From contig JAJFKV010000017.1 of assembly GCA_021773055.1 (NCBI GenBank), positions 124,001-188,000 on the forward strand: DNA of 64,000 nt, read 5' to 3'. Of the stretch, positions 9,249-17,682 are shown piece after piece. Origin of the DNA: Woeseiaceae bacterium (GTDB taxonomy: Bacteria > Pseudomonadota > Gammaproteobacteria > Steroidobacterales > Woeseiaceae). Numbering within the stretch: the stretch's first letter is position 1; every line of letters starts with the position of its first letter. A program made the position numbers and the translations under genes. The notes beneath the pieces are model-generated. The model did no database searches. It was not told the DNA's origin and saw nothing but the letters and a program-made list of their open reading frames with translations.

Positions 9249-9504
9249 TCCGCAAAAAGTTACGGTCTACGGTAATGCGATGTGCCCCTACTGCGGTGCT
9301 GCACGAATGTTACTGACAAAAAAGGCGGTTGAATTTGAGAGTATCGACATTAGTGTCGATGCCAGGAAACGAGAAGAAATGCAGGAACGAAGTGGCAGCC
9401 GCAAGGTGCCGCAAATATTCATTGGTGCCACCCACGTAGGTGGCTTTGACGAACTCGCCGCCCTGGACATGGACGGGGAGCTGGATAAACTGCTCGCCGG
9501 TTAG
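9241..9504 (+). CDS. grxC: Glutaredoxin 3
   Basis: An 87-residue glutaredoxin. The active site is CPYC in the context GNAMCPYCGAA, followed by the typical GSRKVPQIFIGATHVGG loop (cis-Pro and glutathione-binding residues) and a closing LDxxGELDKLL helix. The ATG at 9241 gives the normal glutaredoxin N-terminus MSDPQKVTVYG; starts further upstream would only add residues read out of the rhodanese gene. It reduces protein disulfides using glutathione. The gene overlaps the rhodanese gene and lies 32 bases before secB. Confidence 0.93.
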   Translation: MSDPQKVTVYGNAMCPYCGAARMLLTKKAVEFESIDISVDARKREEMQERSGSRKVPQIFIGATHVGGFDELAALDMDGELDKLLAG

Positions 9505-9536
9505 TCCGCGGGCAATAACGAAAGACAGGAAAGACA

Positions 9537-10007
9537 ATGGCAGAGGAACAAGCCGCTGAAAAGCGCTTATCGATTGGCAAGATTTACTTGAAAGACTTTT
9601 CTTTTGAGTCCCCGCAGGCCCCGCACGTATTCCGTCAGTCCGACTGGAAACCGACAACCGACCTGAACCTTCGCAGCGGCCATACCGCAATTGGCGATGA
9701 CCAGCACGAAATTGTTTTGACGCTCACTGTTGAGGCAAAGACGGAAGACAAGACCGTCTTCCTGGTGGAGCTGCAGCAAGCGGGCCTTTTTGAGATCGCA
9801 GGCTACGAAGGCGAAGAGCTCGGCGCGATCATCGGCAGTTTTTGCCCTAACATTCTGTTCCCGTATGCGCGCGAAACCATCGCCTCACTGATTCAGAAAG
9901 GCGGTTTCCCCGAGTTCGTATTGCAGCCGATTAATTTTGACGCGCTATACCTGCAGTCGAAGCAACAACAGGCTTCGGCTCAAGCCGAGGAAGCGGAGAA
10001 ACACTGA
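9537..10007 (+). CDS. secB: Protein-export chaperone SecB
   Basis: A 156-residue cytosolic chaperone that forms a tetramer, holds presecretory proteins unfolded and delivers them to SecA. Recognised from IGKIYLKDFSFESPQAP at the N-terminus, the LTLTVEAKTEDKTVFLVELQQAGLF strand region and FPYARETIASLIQKGGFPEFVL followed by LQPINFDALY. The length is normal (E. coli 155). The C-terminal tail is rich in Gln, Ala and Glu, as usual. The TGA stop is shared with the proposed gpsA start (CTGA), so the two are translationally coupled. Confidence 0.95.
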   Translation: MAEEQAAEKRLSIGKIYLKDFSFESPQAPHVFRQSDWKPTTDLNLRSGHTAIGDDQHEIVLTLTVEAKTEDKTVFLVELQQAGLFEIAGYEGEELGAIIGSFCPNILFPYARETIASLIQKGGFPEFVLQPINFDALYLQSKQQQASAQAEEAEKH

Positions 10008-11023
10008 TCGACGACGCTATCCCCAAGACAATTTCGGTTATTGGCGCTGGTTCCTGGGGAACGGCGTTGGCACTGCAACTCGCGCGCTCCGGCAGCAACG
10101 TCCGGCTTGGTGGGGTTGTTGAGATCGACTTGCTTGAGGGAATGGTGACGGATTGTGAAAACGTTCGCTACCTGCCGGGCATCAAGTTTCCGGACAACCT
10201 TGTTGCTTGTCCGGATCTCGCTAAATGCCTTGATGGTGTGCGTGACATTCTCGTAGTTGTACCCAGTCATGGGTTACGGGACACGCTGACCAAAGCGCTG
10301 CCATTGCTCGGCGCTGATTCCAGGGTCTGTTGGGCGACCAAGGGCTTCGAGCTACACAGTGGCAAGCTGCCGCACCAGGTCGCCGCCGAGGTCCTGGGTG
10401 AAGACCGGCCCGTCGCAGTGCTTTCCGGTCCAACGTTTGCCAAAGAAGTTGCTGAGGGGCTGCCTACCGCCATGACCATTGCCTCGAACAATGAGGCGTT
10501 TGGACAGGCCCTCGCGGCAATGCTTTCGGGCGAAAATTTTCGCGCCTACACCGCTGATGATTTTATCGGCGTCGAGGTTGGCGGCGCCATCAAGAACGTC
10601 CTGGCTATCGGTGCCGGCATGTGTGACGGGCTCGGCTTTGGCGCCAACGCCAGAATCGCGTTAATTACACGCGGGCTGGTCGAGCTGATGCGCCTTGGTG
10701 TCGCCCTTGGAGCGAAGAACGAGACCATGATGGGGCTTGCCGGCATGGGGGACCTGGTCCTCACTTGCACAGACGACCTGTCGCGCAACCGGCGCATGGG
10801 GCTTGCGCTCGCAAGCGGCATGACGGTTGAAGAGGCGAAAGTAGAAATTCAACAGGTCGTGGAAGGCGTGCTCGCCGCCGAGGCGGTCAAAGAAGTCGCG
10901 GATAAGCTTGATATCGAAATGCCTATTTGCCATCAGGTATACCGCATCCTTTACGAGGGGGCATCGCCCCGTGAGGCGGTCGGCGCTCTGATGGGCCGGG
11001 AGCTTAAGTCCGAACAAGAATAA
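10004..11023 (+). CDS. gpsA: NAD(P)+ glycerol-3-phosphate dehydrogenase, non-canonical start
   Basis: Makes sn-glycerol-3-phosphate from dihydroxyacetone phosphate for phospholipid synthesis. The frame carries the NAD-binding motif VIGAGSWGTALALQLARSG, then GPTFAKEVAEGLPTA, the active-site stretch GGAIKNVLAIGAGMCDGLG, and GLAGMGDLVLTC. The frame is open back to a TGA at 9938-9940 but holds no ATG, GTG or TTG before the TTG at 10067, and that TTG lies after the NAD motif, so it cannot be the true start. The best candidate is CTG at 10004, overlapping the secB stop as CTGA and preceded by GGAG with a 5-base spacer. It gives 339 residues, the same length as the E. coli enzyme. ATC at 10007 is an alternative. 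Confidence 0.85.
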   Translation: MIDDAIPKTISVIGAGSWGTALALQLARSGSNVRLGGVVEIDLLEGMVTDCENVRYLPGIKFPDNLVACPDLAKCLDGVRDILVVVPSHGLRDTLTKALPLLGADSRVCWATKGFELHSGKLPHQVAAEVLGEDRPVAVLSGPTFAKEVAEGLPTAMTIASNNEAFGQALAAMLSGENFRAYTADDFIGVEVGGAIKNVLAIGAGMCDGLGFGANARIALITRGLVELMRLGVALGAKNETMMGLAGMGDLVLTCTDDLSRNRRMGLALASGMTVEEAKVEIQQVVEGVLAAEAVKEVADKLDIEMPICHQVYRILYEGASPREAVGALMGRELKSEQE

Positions 11024-11043
11024 ATAGCGGGGAGCCAGAAACC

Positions 11044-11988
11044 ATGAGATGTTTACGCCTGGTGGTGCTAACCACTTTTTTGCTGCCGCTTACAAACGCG
11101 AACGCGCAACGCACTTTCGACGTCGACATTCTTGCCGAGACTTTCGGTTTCGATGAGACCACAAAGAAATCAGTCGCCCTTGCCGACTTGCGTCAGGGAT
11201 GTCCGGCCCGCGACTGCATTCCCTCCATCGACAATCCGAAGTTCGTGTCGGCTGAAACAGCCACACACGTTGGCGATGATGAGCTGGTTATTACCCTGTC
11301 CTACAAGGGTCAGCACCGGGCCTACCCGTCACAGATTCTGGACCATCACGAAATCGTCAATGACAAGGTCGCGGGCGATGCCCTGGCGATAACCTGGTGT
11401 CCGCTTTGCGGTTCTGCCGTTGGTGTCGAGCGAACCGTTGCCGGCGAGATTACCGAGTTCGGTGTTTCGGGTGTTTTGTACAACAGCGATCTTGTTTTGT
11501 ATGACCGTGCGACTGAAACGCTTTGGGATCAAATTGAGGCGAAGGGCGTTGTCGGATCGATGACGGACGTTAAGCTCACGCTTGTCCCGGTATCCATGTC
11601 AACGTGGGGCAAGTGGCGTGGCAAACACCCCGACACGGTGGTTTTGTCGGCAGACACGGGCTTTGAATACGACTACACGCAGGATCGCTATGCCGAATAT
11701 CGCGACTCCACGAGGCTGTTCATGCCTGTCAGTGCCAGCGATGAGCGGGTTCACGCCAAGACCGTCGTGTTCGGCTTCGAGCTACCGTCCGGACCGATCG
11801 CCTTTGCACAGTCCTTGCTGCAGGACGGCGGCGACTATCGTCACGACCTGGGTGGTGAGGAGGCGGTGGTCACCCTGCACAATGATGATAAGGTAACCCT
11901 GCAACTTGGCGAGCAAACCCACCACCCTATTCGTGTGTTCTGGTTTGCCTGGTACACCTTTCATCCGGAGACTGACCTTATCCACTAG
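11044..11988 (+). CDS. DUF3179 domain-containing exported protein
   Basis: A 314-residue protein with a signal peptide (LRLVVLTTFLLPLTNANA). The DUF3179 hallmark is seen in ITWCPLCGSAVGVERTV, with a paired-cysteine motif, plus GVSGVLYNSDLVLYDR and a later WGKWRGKHPDTVVLS stretch. The family is widespread in marine and soil bacteria and archaea and has no assigned biochemical function; the Cys pair may bind a metal or form a redox disulfide. It lies 20 bases after gpsA with a GGGGAGCC-type ribosome site, and 70 bases before the FAD-oxidase pair, so it may be read with either. Confidence 0.85.
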   Translation: MRCLRLVVLTTFLLPLTNANAQRTFDVDILAETFGFDETTKKSVALADLRQGCPARDCIPSIDNPKFVSAETATHVGDDELVITLSYKGQHRAYPSQILDHHEIVNDKVAGDALAITWCPLCGSAVGVERTVAGEITEFGVSGVLYNSDLVLYDRATETLWDQIEAKGVVGSMTDVKLTLVPVSMSTWGKWRGKHPDTVVLSADTGFEYDYTQDRYAEYRDSTRLFMPVSASDERVHAKTVVFGFELPSGPIAFAQSLLQDGGDYRHDLGGEEAVVTLHNDDKVTLQLGEQTHHPIRVFWFAWYTFHPETDLIH

Positions 11989-12058
11989 CAAACGCTTAAA
12001 CCTCGGCTACACTAGAAATTGACCAATTAATAAAAATAATGCGCTCAAGGGGAAATTT

Positions 12059-13540
12059 ATGGATCGTCGCAAGTTTTGCAGAACCACCATTGCTGCCGGT
12101 GTCGCAGCTTCATATCCGCTGCTAGGTGCCTGCAGCCGCTCAGAACCACCCGTCGCCACAACGGCAAACACCAGCCTTCGGGGAATTTCGCTGGACGGCG
12201 CCGAAATCGAGCTTGAGAGAGCGGCCATCAAGGAGCTTGGCGAGGCAATGACCGGGCCGGTGATGCTATCCGGGCATCCTGACTATGACGGCGCCAGATC
12301 CATCTGGAATGGCATGCACGACAAGAGTCCTGCGTTGATTGCTCGCTGCATGAGCAATGAAGACGTATCAAATGCCGTTACATTTGCGCGCGAACGCGAC
12401 CTGTTGGTCTCCGTCCGCGGCGGTGGCCATAGCTGGCCGGGCAAGTCGATTTGCAACGGTGGGCTGATGATAGACCTGTCGCAGCTAACCAGTGTCACCG
12501 TCGATACCGAAGCACAGCGTGCGTTTGTCGGTGGTGGGGCCTTGCTCGGTCACATCGACCAGGCCTCACTTCCACACGGGCTGGTTACGACCGCTGGCGT
12601 TGTGTCACATACCGGTGCTGGTGGCTTTACCCTCGGTGGCGGTTTTGGGCGCCTGAATCGCAAGTACGGACTGGCGGTCGACAACCTGCGTTCGGTGGAA
12701 ATGATTACGGCCGACGGCCAGATTCGCACGGTTAATAAGGAAGAGAATGCAGATCTATTCTGGGCTGTTCGCGGCGGTGGCGGCAACTTTGGCGTCGTAA
12801 CCAGGTTCGAGTATCAACTGCATCCGTTCGACCGCAATGTTCTATCTGGCAGCATCATCTGGCCAATTGACCAGGCGAGGGATGTTCTGGAATTCTATGC
12901 GGAATGGTCTGCGGGTCTCTCGGATGAGCTATACGCGGGTCCGACTATCGCAACGTCGCCGGAGGGCGCGCGCGTCATTATGATGGATGTCGTTTACAAC
13001 GGTGATCCCGCCGCCGGAGAAAAAGAACTCGAGGCACTGCGCAAAGTCGGAACGCCGATAGCAGACGGCGTTAGCGTTCAGGATTACACCGTTATGCAGA
13101 CCAATCTTGATGCTGCTTTCGGTCACGGTGTCCGGTCATACGCCAAGAACGGCATGGTGAAAGAGTGGACGCAGGGACTGGTCGACTCCATCATCGATGC
13201 TGACGATCCGCGTATATTTCTTGCGAATCATGTTGCCGGCGGTGCTGTTAAGCGCGTTGGCGAACTCGACACGGCATTCCCGCATCGCAATGCAGAGATC
13301 ATGCTGGTGGTTGTTGCTGGCTGGATGGACCCGGCGCAGGATGACGAGCTCATTGCGGCATCGCGCGCGGTTCACAAAGCGATCGAGCCACACGTCGGCG
13401 GCTATTACGACAACATTGATTTCGACGGCACCGGGGCGGTTGGTAACTACGGTCCGGCATATGAGCGCCTGTCGAAGATCAAGGGTCAATACGATTCGGG
13501 TAACTTGTTCCGGCTGAACAGCAACATCGAACCGGCATAA
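12059..13540 (+). CDS. Tat-exported FAD-linked oxidase lipoprotein (BBE type), copy 1
   Basis: A 493-residue secreted flavoprotein. The N-terminus DRRKFCRTT with twin Arg, a weak hydrophobic segment and a lipobox ending LLGAC suggests Tat export and lipid anchoring. A PCMH-type FAD domain covers about residues 80-260: VRGGGHSWPGKS contains the His that usually forms the 8-alpha-histidyl FAD link, and GAGGFTLGGGFGRLNRKYGL follows. The second FAD-linking Cys of bicovalent relatives appears absent (the region reads GVVSHTGAGG). The berberine-bridge C-terminal motif is NLFRLNSNIEP. Such enzymes oxidise sugars, alcohols or aromatic compounds with O2; the substrate is unknown. A close paralogue follows 10 bases later. 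Confidence 0.85.
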   Translation: MDRRKFCRTTIAAGVAASYPLLGACSRSEPPVATTANTSLRGISLDGAEIELERAAIKELGEAMTGPVMLSGHPDYDGARSIWNGMHDKSPALIARCMSNEDVSNAVTFARERDLLVSVRGGGHSWPGKSICNGGLMIDLSQLTSVTVDTEAQRAFVGGGALLGHIDQASLPHGLVTTAGVVSHTGAGGFTLGGGFGRLNRKYGLAVDNLRSVEMITADGQIRTVNKEENADLFWAVRGGGGNFGVVTRFEYQLHPFDRNVLSGSIIWPIDQARDVLEFYAEWSAGLSDELYAGPTIATSPEGARVIMMDVVYNGDPAAGEKELEALRKVGTPIADGVSVQDYTVMQTNLDAAFGHGVRSYAKNGMVKEWTQGLVDSIIDADDPRIFLANHVAGGAVKRVGELDTAFPHRNAEIMLVVVAGWMDPAQDDELIAASRAVHKAIEPHVGGYYDNIDFDGTGAVGNYGPAYERLSKIKGQYDSGNLFRLNSNIEPA

Positions 13541-13550
13541 GGAGCCCGTG

Positions 13551-15038
13551 ATGCGCAGGCGAGAGTTTTGCAGGACGGCGGTTGCCGCAGGTGTTATGGG
13601 CTCCTTTCCGGCATTGAGCGGCTGTGGCCGCGGGGAGCCGCCGGTCGCCACCTCGGCGAATACCAGCATTCGGGCTATCTCGCTCGATGGCGCCGAGCTT
13701 GAGCTTGAGAAAGCCGCTATCAGGGAGCTCGGCGATGCGATGACCGGACCCGTTATGCTGTCCGGTCATCCTGATTACGACAGCGCCAGAACGATCTGGA
13801 ATGGTATGCACGACAAGCGGCCCGCTTTGATCGCCCGCTGCATGAACAATGAGGATGTTGCCAACGCCGTTACGTTTGCCCGTGAGCGCGACTTGCTCGT
13901 TGCGGTTCGCGGTGGCGGCCACAGCTGGCCGGGCAAATCTGTTTGCGACGACGGCCTGATGATCGACCTCTCGCAGCTAACGAACGTCACTATCGACACG
14001 GACAAGAACCGTGCCCACGTCGGTGGTGGCGCTTTGCTCGGCCATCTCGACCAGGCCTCGTTGCCGCATGGTCTGGTCACAACCGGCGGTGTTGTTTCAC
14101 ATACCGGCGTTGGCGGATTTACGCTCGGCGGCGGCTACGGTCGCCTGAACCGAAAGTACGGTCTGGCGGTCGACAACCTGTGCTCGGCGACGATCACCAC
14201 GGCGGACGGCCAAACACGAAACGTCAGTGCCGACGAGAGCCCGGACTTATTTTGGGCGATTCGTGGCGGCGGCGGTAACTTTGGTGTCGTTACCGAATTT
14301 GAGTTCCAGCTTTATCCATTTGACCGCGCCGTCCTGTCCGGCAACCTCGTTTGGCCTATTGCCCAGGCTCGTGATGTTCTGGAGTTTTATGCGGAGTGGT
14401 CTCCCGGCCTGTCAGACGACTTGTACACTGGCCCGATGTTGGCAACGACGCCAGATGGTACCGGCATGGTAATAGTCGAGGTGGTATACGCCGGTGACCC
14501 TGCGGCGGGTGAAAAGGAAATTGCACCATTACGCGCATTGGGTTCGCCGATGGACGACGGTATCAGGATGCAGGACTACACGGTTATGCAGACCCAGGAG
14601 GACGCCGCGTTCGCGCACGGAGTGCGCTCCTATGCCAAGAACGGCATGGTCAGGGAATATACGCAGGAACTTGTAAATACCATGCTCGAGGCCTACGTTC
14701 CTGACCCGCGTATGGCGATGTTCACTCACACGGCGGGCGGTGCGATGAATCGTGTCGGCGATGTCGATACGGCCTTCCCGCATCGCAATGCGCAGACGAT
14801 GCTGAGTGTCGGCGGCGGATGGACGGACCCAGCGATGGATGTAGAAGCGATGGCGCTGGGTCGCGAATGGTTCTCGAAACTCGCACCGTTCACGGGCGGC
14901 TACTACGACAACATCCAGTCAAATCCGGAGTCCGTTGCGAGCAACTACGGGCCCGCACACGAGCGGCTTGTGAAGATCAAGAGTCAGCATGATGCCGGCA
15001 ACTTGTTCAGGCTAAACAGCAACATTAGGCCCGCCTAA
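13551..15038 (+). CDS. Tat-exported FAD-linked oxidase lipoprotein (BBE type), copy 2
   Basis: A 495-residue tandem paralogue of the preceding gene, alignable from end to end with long identical stretches (for example SLDGAE, MTGPVMLSGHPDYD, VRGGGHSWPGKS, ASLPHGLVTT). The start at ATG 13551 rather than GTG 13548 is chosen because MRRREFCRTA then lines up with MDRRKFCRTT of copy 1 and GGAG sits 6 bases upstream. It has a twin-Arg signal, lipobox ALSGC, PCMH FAD domain and BBE C-terminal domain like copy 1. Differences cluster in the substrate-domain half, so the two copies may have diverged in specificity. Its stop overlaps the stop of convergent trmL by 2-3 bases. Confidence 0.85.
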   Translation: MRRREFCRTAVAAGVMGSFPALSGCGRGEPPVATSANTSIRAISLDGAELELEKAAIRELGDAMTGPVMLSGHPDYDSARTIWNGMHDKRPALIARCMNNEDVANAVTFARERDLLVAVRGGGHSWPGKSVCDDGLMIDLSQLTNVTIDTDKNRAHVGGGALLGHLDQASLPHGLVTTGGVVSHTGVGGFTLGGGYGRLNRKYGLAVDNLCSATITTADGQTRNVSADESPDLFWAIRGGGGNFGVVTEFEFQLYPFDRAVLSGNLVWPIAQARDVLEFYAEWSPGLSDDLYTGPMLATTPDGTGMVIVEVVYAGDPAAGEKEIAPLRALGSPMDDGIRMQDYTVMQTQEDAAFAHGVRSYAKNGMVREYTQELVNTMLEAYVPDPRMAMFTHTAGGAMNRVGDVDTAFPHRNAQTMLSVGGGWTDPAMDVEAMALGREWFSKLAPFTGGYYDNIQSNPESVASNYGPAHERLVKIKSQHDAGNLFRLNSNIRPA

Positions 15039-15499
15039 AGCCCGCCGGCAAAATCTATTTGCCGCCACGCCTCATAGACAACGACCGCAGCTGAATTCGA
15101 AAGATTCAGGCTGCGGCTGTTTTCTCGCATCGGCAAGCGAAGGCGCTGTTCCGGCGGTACGGACTCGAGCACCTCTTGCGGCAAACCGCGTGTTTCCGGG
15201 CCAAACAGGAAAGCGTCCCCCGGTTTGTAGTCGGGCGAATCATGCCGGGTCTTGCTGCGAGTACTGAGTGCGAACACGCGGGGCTGGTCCAGGGCGGCGA
15301 GACATGCTGCCAGCGTTTTATGCGTGGATACCGTCGCGAACTCCCTGTAGTCCAGACCCGCCCGCCTGAGTCGCGGCTCATCAAGCTCGAAGCCCAGCGG
15401 CTCGATCAGGTGCAATTGCACCCCGGTGTTCGCACAAAGTCGAATTATATTGCCAGTATTTGGCGGGATCTCCGGCTCGTAAAGAATAAGGCTAAACAT
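15035..15499 (-). CDS. trmL: tRNA (cytidine(34)-2'-O)-methyltransferase TrmL
   Basis: A 154-residue SPOUT-family methyltransferase that 2'-O-methylates the wobble base of certain leucine tRNAs. The start is the ATG at 15499 giving MFSLILYEPEIPPNTGNIIR, the standard TrmL N-terminus; an in-frame codon at 15547 would add 16 atypical residues. SAM-knot motifs are visible: FLFGPETRGLP and RSLNLSNSAAVVVYEAWRQ. The length is close to E. coli (157). It stands alone, divergent from pyrD and convergent with the FAD oxidase. Confidence 0.93.
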   Translation of the reverse strand: MFSLILYEPEIPPNTGNIIRLCANTGVQLHLIEPLGFELDEPRLRRAGLDYREFATVSTHKTLAACLAALDQPRVFALSTRSKTRHDSPDYKPGDAFLFGPETRGLPQEVLESVPPEQRLRLPMRENSRSLNLSNSAAVVVYEAWRQIDFAGGL

Positions 15500-15546
15500 T
15501 CCGGAGGGCGCCCCGCGCGCGACAACTAATGTAGAATCCTGCCCCA

Positions 15547-16476
15547 ATGACGAACACGCTGCTACAGACTGAGATTTGCGGTATCTCGATGGCTTCGCCC
15601 ATCGTGTTGCTCTCCGGTTGTGTCGGTTTCGGGGAAGAATACACGCGCGTCGCGGGATACTCGAATAGCGAGGTTGGGGCCGTCGTACTAAAGGGTACTA
15701 CGGGTGATGCCCGACTCGGCAATCCGCCGCATCGCGTATACGAAACCGCGGATGGCATGCTGAATGCTATCGGCCTGCAGAACCCCGGCGTTGATGCGGT
15801 TGTCGGCGACATACTTCCTGGTCTCGATTTTTCGGAGACGCGCTTTTTCGCCAACGTGTCCGGCTCAACCATCGATGAATATGAGCGCGTGACCCGGCGC
15901 TTTGATGACTCGGATATCGACGCGATTGAGATCAACATCTCCTGCCCAAACGTCAAAGAGGGTGGTGTTCAGTTCGGCAACGACCCGCAAATGTCGGCGC
16001 GCGTTGTTGCTGCTTGTCGTGCCCAGACATCGAAGCCGATCATCACGAAGCTTTCGCCAAATCAAACCGATATCCAGGAAAACGCTCGACTTTGCATCGA
16101 AGCGGGCACGGACGGTTTCGCGGCCATTAATACGCTGATGGGTATGGCGATCGATAGCGAAACACGTAGGCCCGTTATCGGCAACGTCAGCGGCGGCCTG
16201 TCCGGACCGGCGATAAAGCCGGTTGCGCTCTTGAAGGTACGGAAGGTCTACGAGGTCGCCCGGGAACACAATGTTCCGATCATCGGGCAGGGCGGCATTA
16301 CGACCGCGGAAGATGCCCTTGAGTTTATTATTGCCGGAGCATCGGCGATTGGTGTTGGTACCGCCCTGTTCTACGATCCGCTCGTGTGCAGGAAAATCAA
16401 CGCCGGCATTGCTGACTATCTCGATCGGCACCAGATGAATTCCGTGGCGGAGCTCGTTGGGTCTTTGGTTCTGTAA
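15547..16476 (+). CDS. pyrD: Dihydroorotate dehydrogenase, class 1 (PyrDB type)
   Basis: A 309-residue FMN enzyme of pyrimidine synthesis. The catalytic base is a cysteine in EINISCPNVKEGG, which marks the soluble class 1 enzymes rather than the membrane class 2 enzyme (Ser) typical of most gammaproteobacteria. Also seen: LKGTTGDARLGNPPHRV, MLNAIGLQNPGVDAV, and C-terminal IIGQGGITTAEDALEFIIAGASAIGVGTA (FMN phosphate binding). Class 1B enzymes work with PyrK, an FeS/FAD subunit that passes electrons to NAD+; no pyrK is seen nearby. A TAGAAT -10-like hexamer lies at 15532-15537, only about 9 bases before the ATG. Confidence 0.87.
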   Translation: MTNTLLQTEICGISMASPIVLLSGCVGFGEEYTRVAGYSNSEVGAVVLKGTTGDARLGNPPHRVYETADGMLNAIGLQNPGVDAVVGDILPGLDFSETRFFANVSGSTIDEYERVTRRFDDSDIDAIEINISCPNVKEGGVQFGNDPQMSARVVAACRAQTSKPIITKLSPNQTDIQENARLCIEAGTDGFAAINTLMGMAIDSETRRPVIGNVSGGLSGPAIKPVALLKVRKVYEVAREHNVPIIGQGGITTAEDALEFIIAGASAIGVGTALFYDPLVCRKINAGIADYLDRHQMNSVAELVGSLVL

Positions 16477-16553
16477 AGGGCCCGGTTAATTTGCCTGTTA
16501 TCAATTGTCCTTTTTGACAGCAGGCCAACCTATTAGAGTTAGGTGCCTATTGT

Positions 16554-16949
16554 ATGAAATACGTCGGTGGTTGTTGTTGCGGAGCGCTGAGATACGCGTG
16601 TAATTTGTCGCCACTGGAGTGTGGCTACTGTCATTGCCTCATATGTCAAAAGACGTCAGCCGCGCCGGTGCTTGTGTTTGCTTCTTTTCCGAGTAACGGT
16701 TTTCGCTATACGAACGGCCACCCGGCAATCTACCCGTCGTCCGCACACGGAAACAGGGAGTTTTGCTCGTCGTGTGGAACACAGATAGCGTTTCGAGAAG
16801 CTGAAAATGCTGAAACTGTTGATGTGAATGTTGGATGCCTGGACGATCCGTTGGCGGTTTCACCTGAGTATCACATCTGGTGCCAAAGCAGGATATCCTG
16901 GTTCGAGACGGCCGATAATCTGCCCGAGTACCAACAGGGCAAGCCCTGA
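16554..16949 (+). CDS. GFA family zinc protein (CENP-V/GFA fold)
   Basis: A 131-residue protein with the cysteine pattern of the GFA family: GGCCCGALRYAC, CGYCHCLICQKTSAAP and EFCSSCGTQIAF, which bind two zinc ions. The best studied member was described as a glutathione-dependent formaldehyde-activating enzyme, but that activity is not general; most bacterial paralogues have no known substrate. The length fits. It stands alone after pyrD with a 77-base gap and without a partner gene. Confidence 0.85.
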   Translation: MKYVGGCCCGALRYACNLSPLECGYCHCLICQKTSAAPVLVFASFPSNGFRYTNGHPAIYPSSAHGNREFCSSCGTQIAFREAENAETVDVNVGCLDDPLAVSPEYHIWCQSRISWFETADNLPEYQQGKP

Positions 16950-17125
16950 TTTGACGGCACCTGCCAATGCGCTGCCGTTGGAGTATGCGGGCAATCAGCG
17001 GCGGTTACTGGCCCAACGCGGTCATTTGCACAATTCCTCAGAGGTTAATCAGGGTTTCGTCATAGAGGGGCTGCCGGAGTCAATTGCCCTTCATGCTCGA
17101 TATCGATTAACACGATGAGACTGTC

Positions 17126-17422
17126 ATGCTTTCCAAAAACAAAGAACGAAGAACCTTCGGGTGGACTCGGACATTTCTTTCAGCGCTTTTGCTGTTCACG
17201 ACTCTGGCGGCAAATGCGGAGCCATTTGAGCGAACCAGTTCGGGGTGGGTTATTTCCACGGCCGTAGATCTTAACGGGAATGGGCGACCCATGAACATAA
17301 ATACAACCTTTGGCAAAGGCAAATTTGTTTCGAGCACCGTCGTCATGCGATTCAACAACGGAGATCTGTTAGAGGAGAAATCTACCTCTTGGACGACGAC
17401 TAGCGCGATGTTAATTCGGTAA
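17126..17422 (+). CDS. Small exported protein of unknown function
   Basis: A 98-residue product with a plausible signal peptide (TFLSALLLFTTLAANA, cut near residue 32) and about 66 mature residues containing a VDLNGNGRP stretch and a Lys/Asn-rich strand pattern. No family is recognised. It ends abruptly after SAMLIR, and the region downstream (17423-17562) has no clear gene, so it may be the front part of a longer secreted protein that has decayed. It sits between two weakly conserved genes in a loosely packed segment. Confidence 0.45.
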   Translation: MLSKNKERRTFGWTRTFLSALLLFTTLAANAEPFERTSSGWVISTAVDLNGNGRPMNINTTFGKGKFVSSTVVMRFNNGDLLEEKSTSWTTTSAMLIR

Positions 17423-17562
17423 TCGTATTCGTCATGGACCCCACCCTCTTGGCAGGGCTTTCTAATGCCGGGCTTGCGTCGCGCTTCTTGCGTCAGCAAG
17501 AATGCCGCCGTACGCTGGTTTCAGGTTTTCTTAATCGCCGGGCGGCGGCATCGGGATCTGAT

Positions 17563-17682
17563 ATGTACAGAATAATAAAGACGCTGTTTAACTTCGACGC
17601 TCCTGCGACCGACAAAGAGATTCGCGCGTCAGCACCTAAAGGCCGCTCGACTGAGGCCGAGAAATCGCGTGCCGGATCATGA
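17563..17682 (+). pseudogene. Truncated DUF2277-like gene remnant
   Basis: The reading frame starting at ATG 17563 gives MYRIIKTLFNFDAPATDKEI followed by RASA. From memory of the family this closely matches the conserved N-terminus of DUF2277 proteins (consensus like MCRNIKTLFNFxPPAT). The remaining 15 residues (rich in Lys, Arg and Glu) do not resemble the family, whose members run to about 85-90 residues with a continued helical region. The second residue is Tyr instead of the usual Cys. The frame then ends at a stop overlapping the start of the cupin lipoprotein gene. Read as a 3' deletion or recombination scar joining the gene to foreign sequence; function is presumably lost. Confidence 0.6.

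Noticed and set aside
17434..17562. Coding sequence ahead of the DUF2277 remnant in the same frame
   Set aside because: The translated residues have no recognisable family character, and the family similarity begins exactly at the ATG at 17563.
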